DNA of 6,001 bases from Planctomycetota bacterium (GCA_030614245.1 JAUWKK010000189.1:1-6001); one strand, 5' to 3'. Shown: positions 1-5,990, counted from the stretch's first letter. The notes: generated from the sequence alone by a model not told the origin. Translations and numbers: made by a program.

Positions 1-249
1 AGCAAGATATGCGAGGCAATGGGCGGCAACATGGTCGCAGTCGGTGAAGAGACCGGTGAACTCGCCGAAATGCTGCCGAAAGTCGCCGACACCTACGATG
101 AAGACGTCGACGCCCTGGTCGCTGGAATGATGAGCATCATCGAGCCGCTGCTCATCGTCTTCATGGGCACCGCTGTGGCATTCATCGTCATCTCGCTCTT
201 CCTGCCGCTCATCAAGCTGATGACCAGCATCGGCCAGGAGAAGACATAG
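1..249 (+). CDS. Type II secretion/type IV pilus inner-membrane platform protein, PilC/GspF family (C-terminal part only)
   Basis: The reading frame is open from base 1 and ends at TAG 247-249, giving the last 82 residues; the start lies outside the window. PilC/GspF proteins are polytopic inner-membrane platforms that couple the assembly ATPase to pilin or pseudopilin polymerisation. The visible part matches the family C-terminus. It has the conserved VGEETGEL segment (visible residues 14-21), then LPKVADTYDEDVDALV, then an IEPLLIVFMG stretch that opens the last transmembrane helix (about residues 48-75), and a short polar tail GQEKT. Family members are about 400 residues, so most of the gene is upstream. 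An intrinsic terminator follows 30 bases after the stop, so it closes an upstream pilus/secretion operon and is not part of the sugar operon. Whether it is pilC or gspF cannot be told from this fragment. Confidence 0.9.
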   Translation, partial: SKICEAMGGNMVAVGEETGELAEMLPKVADTYDEDVDALVAGMMSIIEPLLIVFMGTAVAFIVISLFLPLIKLMTSIGQEKT

Positions 250-279
250 TCCTGAACGGCCGGAAACCAGACAATGCAG

Positions 280-313
280 ACGGCGCATCCCTTCAATGGA
301 ATGCGCCGTTTTT
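280..313 (+). terminator. Rho-independent terminator after the PilC/GspF gene
   Basis: A perfect 9-bp inverted repeat, ACGGCGCAT (280-288) and ATGCGCCGT (301-309), encloses a 12-nt loop and runs directly into TTTTT (309-313), then CTTCCTCT. The stem is GC-rich and the U-tract touches it, as in classical intrinsic terminators. It separates the PilC/GspF gene from the promoter of the next operon. Confidence 0.85.
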
Positions 314-344
314 CTTCCTCTCCGGGCCGGGCTCGCCATGCTCC

Positions 345-374
345 TTGATTCCACAACACCCGCGGCCATATAAT
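345..374 (+). promoter_or_regulatory. Sigma70-like promoter of the gmd operon
   Basis: TTGATT (345-350, 4 of 6 consensus positions) and a perfect TATAAT (369-374) are separated by 18 bp. This would start transcription near 381, giving a leader of about 38 nt before the gmd ATG at 419. It lies between the upstream terminator and the first gene of a tightly spaced gene set, where a promoter is expected. Prediction from consensus only. Confidence 0.6.
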
Positions 375-418
375 CGCAGCACCACACTCGCCGCGCCTCG
401 ACACAAGGGGGGCTTCCG

Positions 419-1399
419 ATGAAGACCGCACTCATCACGGGCATTACCGGACAGGATGGCTCCTACCTCGCCGACCTGCTGCTGGAGAAGGGCTACAGGG
501 TCGCGGGAATGGTTCGCCGCTCGAGCACCGAGAAATTCGAGCGCATCGAGCACATCCGCGACAGGATCGAAATCCACCAGGGCGACCTGCTCGACCTGCA
601 TTCGCTCAACAGCATCATCGAAACAGTCCAGCCCGACGAGATATACAACCTCGCGGCCATGTCGTTCGTGCCCACGTCGTGGGAACAGCCCCTGCTCACC
701 CCCGAGTTCACCGGCATCGGCGTCGTTCGAGTCCTCGAAGCCGCACGCCTGGTCAATCCCGGGATCCGTTTCTACCAGGCATCGAGCAGCGAGATGTTCG
801 GAAAAGTCAAACAGGCCCCGCAGACCGAGAGCACGCCGTTCCATCCGCGCAGCCCATACGGCTCGGCGAAGGCCTTCGGGCACTTCATCACGATCAACTA
901 CCGCGAGCGGTACGGGATGTTCGCCGTCTCGGGAATATGCTTCAATCACGAATCGCCGCGCCGGGGGCGCGAGTTCGTCACGAGGAAAGTCACCGACGCC
1001 GTCGCCCGGATAAAAGTTACAGGCGAGGGCCGGCTGCATCTGGTAAATCTAGAAGCCAAGCGCGACTGGGGCTTCGCAGCCGATTACGTGAAAGCGATGC
1101 ACATAATGCTCCAGCAGGATGAACCGGCAGACTACGTCATCTCGACCGGCGAAACGCATTCCGTGCGGGAACTCGTCGAGCTCGCCTTCTCTCACCCCGG
1201 GCTCACCTGGGAAGACTACGTAGTCATCGACCCGAAGTTCGTCCGCAAGTCCGAAGTGAAACTGCTGCTGGGCGATTCCAGCAAGGCCCGCCGCGAACTC
1301 GGATGGCAGCCGACCGTCGGCTTCAAACAGCTCGTCGAGATGATGGTCGACGCGGATGTCATCCGCTGCGAGAGGCTCCTCAAGTACGGAGAACACTAA
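419..1399 (+). CDS. gmd: GDP-mannose 4,6-dehydratase
   Basis: Converts GDP-D-mannose to GDP-4-keto-6-deoxy-D-mannose with a bound NADP(H); a cytoplasmic extended-SDR enzyme and the entry step to GDP-D-rhamnose, GDP-fucose and related sugars. The 326-residue product opens with MKTALITGITGQDG, whose GxxGxxG (residues 8-14) is the Rossmann nucleotide loop. R34-R35-S36 follow, as expected for NADP preference. The active site shows ASSSEMFG (121-128) and Y147-x3-K151 in SPYGSAK. The GMD-specific NHESPRRGREFVTRK (176-190), RDWGFAADYVKAM (215-227) and LLLGDSSKARRELGW (282-296) are all present. In Escherichia coli GMD the segment reads AST, so the catalytic Thr is replaced here by Ser123, a conservative change. 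Length fits the short bacterial form (about 320-350). The ATG is supported by AAGGGGGG at 405-412, 6 nt upstream. The stop is 2 nt before rmd. Confidence 0.96.
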   Translation: MKTALITGITGQDGSYLADLLLEKGYRVAGMVRRSSTEKFERIEHIRDRIEIHQGDLLDLHSLNSIIETVQPDEIYNLAAMSFVPTSWEQPLLTPEFTGIGVVRVLEAARLVNPGIRFYQASSSEMFGKVKQAPQTESTPFHPRSPYGSAKAFGHFITINYRERYGMFAVSGICFNHESPRRGREFVTRKVTDAVARIKVTGEGRLHLVNLEAKRDWGFAADYVKAMHIMLQQDEPADYVISTGETHSVRELVELAFSHPGLTWEDYVVIDPKFVRKSEVKLLLGDSSKARRELGWQPTVGFKQLVEMMVDADVIRCERLLKYGEH

Positions 1400-1401
1400 T
1401 C

Positions 1402-2328
1402 GTGAAAGTTCTCCTAACAGGAGCGGCCGGCTTCGCAGGCGGGCATCTCGTCCCGCATCTCACCCGCAGTGGATATGAGGTCGCCTGCACCGATCTCGAG
1501 CCCGGCCGCATGCCGGACTGCGTGCCTTGCGATATTACCGACGGATCGGCGGTCGACGAGATGCTGGAGGACATCCGGCCCGACGCCGTAGTCAACCTCG
1601 CCGCCGTCTCGTTCGTGCAGGATGCCGACAGCTTCCCGCAGCTCGCGTTGAAGGTAAACCTCAAGGGGGCCCGCAATCTGATCGAGACCAAGCTGAAGCA
1701 CGCTCCTGATGCGACGTTCCTGGCCATAAGTTCGGCGGCAGTCTACGGCACCGTCGCCCCGGAGGAGCAGCCCATCCGCGAGACGGTGCCTCCAGCTCCG
1801 GCCAACGTGTACGCCTCAACTAAGGCCGCGCTCGAAACGCTCTGCACCGAATACACCGGCAAGCTGCGCATCATCTTGCTCAGGCCGTTCAATCACATCG
1901 GCCCCGGCCAGGCTCCCAGCTTCGTAGCCGGCAGCTTCGCCAGGCAGATCGCCACGATCGAAGCCGGCAAGGCGATGCCAGTGCTTCGCGTAGGCAATCT
2001 CGATACCCGCCGCGACTTCACCGACGTCAGAGATGTCGCCGAGGCCTATCGCCTCGCTCTCGAACGGTGCGAGCCCGATACCCCCTACAACATCTGCTCC
2101 GGCCGGTACTGCACTATCCGGCATCTGCTCGACACGCTGCTCTCAATGAGCCACGCCGACATAAGCATCGAAACCGACGACTCGAAGCTCCGCGCCGATG
2201 AGACATCGATGCTGCAGGGCTGCCCGGAGAAATTCGTGAAAGCCACCGGTTGGAAGCGCTCTTTCCACCTGGTACAATCGCTCTCGGACGTGCTGGACTA
2301 CTGGCGCGCGCAGATACGAGAGGCGTGA
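1402..2328 (+). CDS. rmd: GDP-4-dehydro-6-deoxy-D-mannose reductase (GDP-D-rhamnose synthase)
   Basis: Extended-SDR protein of 308 residues that should reduce the 4-keto group of the Gmd product to give GDP-D-rhamnose. I chose GTG 1402 because GGAG (1388-1391) lies 10 nt upstream, the frame before it overlaps gmd, and translation then begins MKVLLTGAAGFAGGH with GxxGxxG at residues 7-13. Other family marks are NLAAVSFV (65-72), SSAAVYG (110-116), Y137-x3-K141 in VYASTKAA, RPFNHIGPGQ (161-170), GNLDTRRDFTDVRDVAEAY (198-216) and YNICSG (229-234). NHIGPGQ with SFVAGSFARQIA is typical of RMD rather than of GDP-fucose synthase (Fcl), which is an epimerase/reductase. A 4-reductase making GDP-6-deoxy-D-talose is the closest alternative and cannot be excluded by eye. 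It sits 2 nt after gmd and 1 nt before the ketoacyl synthase gene, so translational coupling is likely. Confidence 0.9.
   Translation: MKVLLTGAAGFAGGHLVPHLTRSGYEVACTDLEPGRMPDCVPCDITDGSAVDEMLEDIRPDAVVNLAAVSFVQDADSFPQLALKVNLKGARNLIETKLKHAPDATFLAISSAAVYGTVAPEEQPIRETVPPAPANVYASTKAALETLCTEYTGKLRIILLRPFNHIGPGQAPSFVAGSFARQIATIEAGKAMPVLRVGNLDTRRDFTDVRDVAEAYRLALERCEPDTPYNICSGRYCTIRHLLDTLLSMSHADISIETDDSKLRADETSMLQGCPEKFVKATGWKRSFHLVQSLSDVLDYWRAQIREA
2250..2278 (+). promoter_or_regulatory. Possible internal promoter inside rmd, ahead of the ketoacyl synthase pair
   Basis: TTGGAA (2250-2255, 4 of 6) and TACAAT (2273-2278, 5 of 6) are 17 bp apart and would start transcription near 2285, about 45 bases before the ketoacyl synthase GTG at 2330. 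The bases after the -10, CGC, also follow the stronger TATAAT at 369-374. It lies inside coding sequence, so chance similarity is a real possibility. Confidence 0.3.
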
Positions 2329-2329
2329 C

Positions 2330-3523
2330 GTGAGAAACGTAGTAGTAACCGGTCTGGGAGCGGTTTCACCGATAGGCATCGGCGTGGGCGCCTTCTGGGA
2401 ATCCCTCTGTGCCGGCCGCAGCGGCATAGCGCCGATCACCCGTTTCGATGCAAGCCCCTTCCGCAACAATCTCGCCGGCGAGGTGACGGATTTCGACGCA
2501 TCCGGCCTCGGAACCGACCTCGACGACATCTCGCGCTGCCATCAGTACGCCTTTGCGTCGTTGCTGGAGGCCATCAGCGATGCCGGCCTGCCCGATGCCG
2601 GCCTGCGGGCCGCGGGCATCTGCGCCGGGACGAACTTCGGCAGCCTCGAATGGGGTCAGCAGCATCTGGCACAGCTCTTCATAGATGAACCGGTCGCTCC
2701 GCGATGTTGGGAGCAACTGCGGCTCGGGTCGGGCATCGAGTTTTTCGCCGGACGACTTGGCCTGGGAGGGCCGCGAACGCTTGTTTCGCTCTCGTGCGCG
2801 TCAGGCGTTGCCGCCATCGGCCACGCCGCCGATGCCATCCGGTGGGGCCGCGCCGACGCGATGCTCGCAGTGGGACACGATGAGCTCTCAATATTCTGTT
2901 ACAGCGGCCTGAGCGCCCTGCGGGCGATCACACCCGACATCATCCGGCCGTTTGACATTAACCGCAGGGGCACCCTGTTTGCCGAAGGGGCCGGAGCTCT
3001 CGTTCTCGAATCCGAAGCCGGTGCAAGGGCGCGCGGAGCCGATATCTACGCTCGCGTCAGAGGCCACGCGATGAACAACGACGCATTCCACATGACCGCA
3101 CCCGACAAGACCGGCAAGGGGATCGTCGCCGTCATGCGGGCCGCTCTCGACGATGCGCAGATCAATCCCGAGCAGATCGAACATATCAACGCGCACGGCA
3201 CCGGCACACAGTTCAACGACAAGATCGAGACGGCCTCGATAAAGGCCGTTTTCGGCGAACACGCGGCACGCATGCCCGTCGTCTCGATGAAATCCATGAT
3301 GGGCCACACGATGGGCGCATCGGGAACGCTCGAATCAATAGGCGCCATTCTCACGATGCGGAACGGTACCATTCCGCCGACCATAAACCTCGAGGAGCCC
3401 GATCCTGAATGCGACCTCGACTACGTCCCGGCCCAGGCGCGGCAGCAGCAGGTGAAGACCGGCCTCTGCAACTCTTACGGCTGCGGCGGCACCAATGCCG
3501 CAATAGTTTTCGAGCGACCTTGA
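2330..3523 (+). CDS. Beta-ketoacyl-ACP synthase, FabF/KS-alpha type, catalytically intact
   Basis: Thiolase-fold condensing enzyme of 397 residues, expected to catalyse decarboxylative Claisen condensation of an acyl chain with malonyl-ACP in the cytoplasm. The whole active site is visible: nucleophile Cys156 in SLSCASG, His289 in NAHGTGT (287-293), Lys321 in SMKSMMGHTMGASG and His326. The N-terminus VVVTGLGAVSPIG, the RPFDINRRGTLFAEGAGALVLE segment (206-227) and the C-terminal loop NSYGCGGTN (381-389) are standard for FabF-like KAS II and type II PKS ketosynthases. Start GTG 2330 has GAGAGG (2318-2323) 6 nt upstream and lies 1 nt after the rmd stop. A 15-nt in-frame near-duplication encodes DAGLP-DAGLR (84-93). 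The next gene encodes an inactive paralogue, so a KS-alpha/KS-beta role in a specialised acyl or polyketide pathway is more likely than housekeeping fatty-acid synthesis. The product is unknown. Confidence 0.9.
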   Translation: MRNVVVTGLGAVSPIGIGVGAFWESLCAGRSGIAPITRFDASPFRNNLAGEVTDFDASGLGTDLDDISRCHQYAFASLLEAISDAGLPDAGLRAAGICAGTNFGSLEWGQQHLAQLFIDEPVAPRCWEQLRLGSGIEFFAGRLGLGGPRTLVSLSCASGVAAIGHAADAIRWGRADAMLAVGHDELSIFCYSGLSALRAITPDIIRPFDINRRGTLFAEGAGALVLESEAGARARGADIYARVRGHAMNNDAFHMTAPDKTGKGIVAVMRAALDDAQINPEQIEHINAHGTGTQFNDKIETASIKAVFGEHAARMPVVSMKSMMGHTMGASGTLESIGAILTMRNGTIPPTINLEEPDPECDLDYVPAQARQQQVKTGLCNSYGCGGTNAAIVFERP

Positions 3524-3528
3524 ACTCC

Positions 3529-3537
3529 GGAGGTGAT
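3529..3537 (+). promoter_or_regulatory. Strong Shine-Dalgarno that fixes the start of the second synthase gene
   Basis: GGAGGTGAT is a 9-base match to the complement of the usual 16S rRNA 3' end. The GTG at 3533-3535 lies inside it and so is unlikely to be the initiator. The in-frame TTG at 3542 is 8 nt after the GGAGG core, which is good spacing. Confidence 0.75.
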
Positions 3538-3541
3538 AATC

Positions 3542-4573
3542 TTGCCACGCCCGGTAGCTATTCGAGCGGTCGCGCCGATCACGCCTATCGGCTGCGGAGC
3601 CGAGAGCTTCGCCGACGCCCTGCGAGAGCAGCGATGCGGAATCGACGAGGTCGTCGGCTTTGACGTCACCGATCTGGCCGTCCAGGTCGCGGGCGAGGTG
3701 CAGGATTTCGATCTGGACGATTACCTCGAGTCAGTGAAGAGCTACGTGGACCGCAGCTCGGCCTTCGCGCTCGCGGCGGCGGCAATGGCGCTCGGTGATG
3801 CGCAATGGGAGCCGACAGCCGAGCAGCCCGTCGGCCTCGCGCTCGGCACCGAGTGGGGCTGCCTCGATTCGATGGCGCTCTTCGCCGAGAAGATCACCAC
3901 CAGCAATCCGAAGTTCGCCCAGCCGCTCCTCTTCACACAGGGCTATGTCAACGCACCTAACTCGTTGGTATCTATCGAGTTCGGCCTGCGCGGATTCAAC
4001 ACGTGCATTAGCTGCGGGCGCACATCGGGGGCGGCGGCGATAGCTTGCGCATTCGACCAGGTCCGCCACGGCCGGGCCGACCGGCTGCTCGCAGGCGGCG
4101 TAGATGTCCTCTCGCGCGTCCTGTGCAGCTCGCTCGACGGCAAGACGTTCGGCCCACTGGGCGAAGCGGCGGCGATGCTCGCCATTGAACCCGCAAACGG
4201 CGATGCCCACCTGCTGATCCTCGGGGCCGGGCAGGCGGCGGGAGCCGGCAACGGACGCCGCGCGTTCGAGGCGGCGCTGGCGGATGCCGGAATCGATGCT
4301 GACTCGCTCGATGCCATCGTTCTCTCGGGCGATCCCGCCGCCATCGGCCTGCTGAGCGTCGAGCGGCCGCTCGTCGAGAACGCTCAGCCCGCGCTCGTCT
4401 CGTGGCTGTCCACATCCGTGGGCGACACGATGGGCGCCTCGGGGGCAGTGGCGGCGTGTGCGGCGGCATTGATGCTGCGCTTCGGCATCATGCCGGACGC
4501 CCGGCACATTGCGGTCGTATCGGCCGATCTGAAGGAGAGCTGCGTAGTGTTGATAATCGGCAAGGCGGACTGA
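3542..4573 (+). CDS. Inactive ketoacyl-synthase-like protein, chain-length-factor (KS-beta) type
   Basis: 343-residue thiolase-fold protein, clearly a relative of the preceding synthase but without its chemistry. Shared segments are VAPITPIG (10-17), AGEVQDFD (50-57), TSGAAAIA (161-168), HGRADRLLAGGVDVLS (176-191) and GDTMGASGAVAA (294-305). Aligned by eye with the upstream enzyme, Cys156 becomes Arg160, His289 becomes Ser262, Lys321 becomes Ser290 and His326 becomes Asp295. A Cys158 lies two residues before Arg160 but is off the nucleophile position. The protein is about 55 residues shorter: the RPFD loop, the middle region and the C-terminal GGTN gating loop are reduced or absent. In type II polyketide and aryl-polyene systems such inactive partners (KS-beta/CLF) form heterodimers with the active synthase and shape the chain-length cavity; that role here is inference from adjacency. 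Start TTG 3542 is chosen over GTG 3533 from the Shine-Dalgarno position. The gap to the upstream gene is 18 nt. Confidence 0.85.
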   Translation: MPRPVAIRAVAPITPIGCGAESFADALREQRCGIDEVVGFDVTDLAVQVAGEVQDFDLDDYLESVKSYVDRSSAFALAAAAMALGDAQWEPTAEQPVGLALGTEWGCLDSMALFAEKITTSNPKFAQPLLFTQGYVNAPNSLVSIEFGLRGFNTCISCGRTSGAAAIACAFDQVRHGRADRLLAGGVDVLSRVLCSSLDGKTFGPLGEAAAMLAIEPANGDAHLLILGAGQAAGAGNGRRAFEAALADAGIDADSLDAIVLSGDPAAIGLLSVERPLVENAQPALVSWLSTSVGDTMGASGAVAACAAALMLRFGIMPDARHIAVVSADLKESCVVLIIGKAD

Positions 4574-4611
4574 GCCTGGTTCATTTCGATGCATGCTGTG
4601 GTTGCAGGGTA

Positions 4612-4624
4612 CAATTCAGAATTG
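4612..4624. promoter_or_regulatory. Short palindrome overlapping the putative glycosyltransferase -35
   Basis: CAATTC-A-GAATTG is a perfect 6-bp inverted repeat around one base. An overlapping pair, TTCAG (4615-4619) and CTGAA (4626-4630), is also present. It overlaps the proposed -35 at 4622-4627, a position suited to a repressor operator. No regulator is recognisable, and short AT-rich palindromes arise by chance. Confidence 0.25.
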
Positions 4625-4650
4625 ACTGAAAGCGGCTGCGGGGTTAGACT
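4622..4650 (+). promoter_or_regulatory. Putative promoter of the GT4 gene, leaderless geometry
   Basis: TTGACT (4622-4627, 5 of 6) and TAGACT (4645-4650, 4 of 6, fitting TANNNT) are exactly 17 bp apart. If the last base of the -10 is position -7, transcription starts at 4657, the A of the glycosyltransferase ATG. The ATG has no convincing Shine-Dalgarno (only GCGGGG about 14 nt away), which agrees with a leaderless mRNA. A TACAAT at 4610-4615 lacks a good -35 partner. Confidence 0.45.
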
Positions 4651-4656
4651 CGGTAC

Positions 4657-5754
4657 ATGGTCAAGATTCTGTACGTCATCACCGAGCTGAATCCCGGCGG
4701 AGCCGAGAGGATTCTTTTCGAGCTTGCGCGCGGGCTGGATCGCGACGAGTTCGAGCCGACGGTCGCCGCGCTCTCGGGACGGGGCATTGTGGGCGAATGG
4801 CTGGACCGCGAAGGCATCAAGGTGCATTATCTTGGCAAAAGCCGCCTGCTGGCGGTGCTCAGGCTTCGCCGTTTGATAAGGCGGCTGCGGCCTGAGATCG
4901 TCCACTCGTTCCTGTTCCACGCGAATATCGCGTCGCGTTTCGCCGCGGCAGGGCTTGGTGTTGATGTCGTCATCGGATCGATCCGCGGTACCGAGGCGAA
5001 CCGGCCGTTTCGCCTGTGGCTGGACCGCGTCACGCAGCGGCTGACAACACTCGAGATTTGCGTCTGCGAAGCCGTGCGGAAGTTCACCATCGAACGGGCC
5101 GGCGTTCCATCCAATAGACTAGTCACCATCTCGAACGGCATCGACGCATCGCGATACGAGGGCGTTGAGGGGACGCTGCGCGCGGAATTGGGCCTGAGCG
5201 AGGGCGACCTCGTCGTGACGACGGTCGCGCGCCTCGACGAGCAGAAGGGTGTCGGGCACCTGGTGAATGTAGCGATGAAGCTGCTGCCGGAGTTCCCCCG
5301 CGCGCACTTCGCTATCGTGGGCGAGGGGCCGCAAGCGGACGAAATCCGGCGGGCGACGGCATCTATGGATGACCGGATTCACCTGCTAGGCCAGCGATAC
5401 GACGTGCCGTCGATCCTGGCATCGAGCGACCTTTTCGTGCTGCCTTCCCTGTGGGAGGGGATGCCTAACGTGGTGCTCGAGGCGATGGCCGCTGGGCTGC
5501 CCGTGGTGGCGAGCAGCGTGGGCGGCTGCCCGGAAGTGATAGAAGACGGCGTCACGGGCTTGCTGGTCGAGCCGGGCGATGAAGCGTCCCTCAAGCGCGC
5601 GATCACCGCACTGCTGATTGACCCCGCTAAGCGGCAAAGTTTCGGAGCCGCCGCCAGGGACAGAATCCGGCAGAGCTTCACGCTCGGGCGGATGATCGAG
5701 GCGAACGAAGCTCTCTACCGCAGGACATTGGCAAAGAAGAAACGAGGCTTCTGA
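4657..5754 (+). CDS. Glycosyltransferase family 4 (GT-B fold, retaining)
   Basis: 365-residue protein expected to transfer a sugar from a nucleotide-sugar donor, probably at the cytoplasmic face of the membrane. The N-terminal acceptor half begins MVKILYVITELNPGGAERI with the glycine-rich PGGAE loop (13-17) and has VHSFLFHAN (82-90). The C-terminal donor half has ISNGID (158-163), VARLDEQKG (190-198, with the donor-phosphate Arg192 and Lys197), VGEGP (221-225) and the EX7E motif Glu267-x7-Glu275 in WEGMPNVVLEAMAAGLPVVAS. The tail KKKRGF is basic, which may help membrane binding. No signal peptide or transmembrane helix is seen. Donor and acceptor cannot be read from sequence; GDP-D-rhamnose from the upstream genes is the natural guess. 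It lies 83 nt after the inactive synthase gene and seems to have its own promoter, so it may be a separate transcription unit. ATG 4657 puts the PGGAE loop at the usual distance from the N-terminus. Confidence 0.93.
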   Translation: MVKILYVITELNPGGAERILFELARGLDRDEFEPTVAALSGRGIVGEWLDREGIKVHYLGKSRLLAVLRLRRLIRRLRPEIVHSFLFHANIASRFAAAGLGVDVVIGSIRGTEANRPFRLWLDRVTQRLTTLEICVCEAVRKFTIERAGVPSNRLVTISNGIDASRYEGVEGTLRAELGLSEGDLVVTTVARLDEQKGVGHLVNVAMKLLPEFPRAHFAIVGEGPQADEIRRATASMDDRIHLLGQRYDVPSILASSDLFVLPSLWEGMPNVVLEAMAAGLPVVASSVGGCPEVIEDGVTGLLVEPGDEASLKRAITALLIDPAKRQSFGAAARDRIRQSFTLGRMIEANEALYRRTLAKKKRGF

Positions 5755-5876
5755 TTGGCGGGAGAAGCTGAGATGCCCGTGACTCTGCCGTCGAGAGCAA
5801 GGCTCCAGCCGAGCCGGATGCGCCGTGCGGTGCCGAAGGTGATGAGTGGAGTTACGGCACGGCTTGAGGCGGGGAG
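5755..5876. other. Non-coding or unassigned stretch after the GT4 gene
   Basis: I see no convincing gene, terminator or RNA here. Open frames on both strands (+ from TTG 5755 and - from 5900) are short, lack ribosome binding sites, resemble no known protein and run into the repeats at 5877-6001. No T-tract hairpin closes the GT4 gene within the window. Confidence 0.5.
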
Positions 5877-5970
5877 TGGAACCACAGATGAACCCGCCAT
5901 ACCCGCCCGCCTATGGCGGGGGCGGGCAGGCGCCTGCCTGCCTGAAGAGGGAATGGAACCACAGATGAAC
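5877..5970. repeat. 17-bp direct repeats flanking a GC-rich hairpin block
   Basis: TGGAACCACAGATGAAC occurs identically at 5877-5893 and 5954-5970. Between the copies lies a dense set of inverted repeats. Such sequence, with no gene inside, looks like a dispersed intergenic repeat family. Only this one locus is visible, so copy number in the genome is unknown. Confidence 0.7.
5893..5938. repeat. Adjacent hairpins between the direct repeats
   Basis: CCCGCCATA (5893-5901) pairs perfectly with TATGGCGGG (5912-5920) around a 10-nt loop, CCCGCCCGCC. Inside this, CCCGCCC (5902-5908) can pair instead with GGGCGGG (5920-5926). Next comes a 14-bp perfect palindrome, GGCAGGCGCCTGCC (5925-5938). The folds are partly exclusive. 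No T-run follows, so a classical terminator is unlikely, although the hairpins could protect the 3' end of the GT4 transcript. Confidence 0.7.
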
Positions 5971-5990
5971 GCAGATGAACGCAGATAAGA
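5961..5990. repeat. 10-bp tandem repeat, three units
   Basis: The units ACAGATGAAC (5961-5970), GCAGATGAAC (5971-5980) and GCAGATAAGA (5981-5990) follow one another without spacing; the first two differ at one base and the third is diverged. The first unit is also the end of the second 17-bp direct repeat. The array may continue past the window edge, only 11 bases away. Confidence 0.7.

Noticed and set aside
293..1039. 248-residue open frame on the - strand over gmd
   Set aside because: It is an antisense shadow of a clear gmd gene in GC-rich sequence; its translation resembles no known family and it crosses the terminator and promoter region.
1303..1401. Upstream extension of rmd to the ATG at 1303
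   Set aside because: It would overlap gmd by 97 bases and add residues before the Rossmann motif, which normally begins at the N-terminus. GTG 1402 with GGAG 10 nt upstream fits better.
3542..4573. Inactive synthase as a decaying pseudogene
   Set aside because: The frame is intact over 343 codons, has a near-perfect ribosome binding site and keeps the structural motifs. Substitutions concentrate at catalytic sites, which suggests repurposing rather than decay.
3731..4594. 287-residue open frame on the - strand over the inactive synthase gene
   Set aside because: The + strand frame has conserved thiolase-fold segments; the antisense product is Arg/Glu-rich and featureless, as expected from codon-bias mirroring.
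4574..4621. Terminator between the inactive synthase and GT4 genes
   Set aside because: No stem followed by a T-tract is present, so read-through from the upstream operon into the GT4 gene remains possible.
5715..5900. 61-residue - strand frame overlapping the GT4 end
   Set aside because: It overlaps a confident gene and the hairpin block and has no recognisable family or ribosome binding site.
5755..5988. 77-residue + strand frame after the GT4 gene
   Set aside because: It begins with TTG directly behind the stop with no separate ribosome binding site, and its C-terminal half (PQMNADERR) is a translation of the repeat array.
5877..5990. CRISPR array
   Set aside because: There are only two copies of the 17-mer, the tandem units have no spacers, and no cas gene is present.
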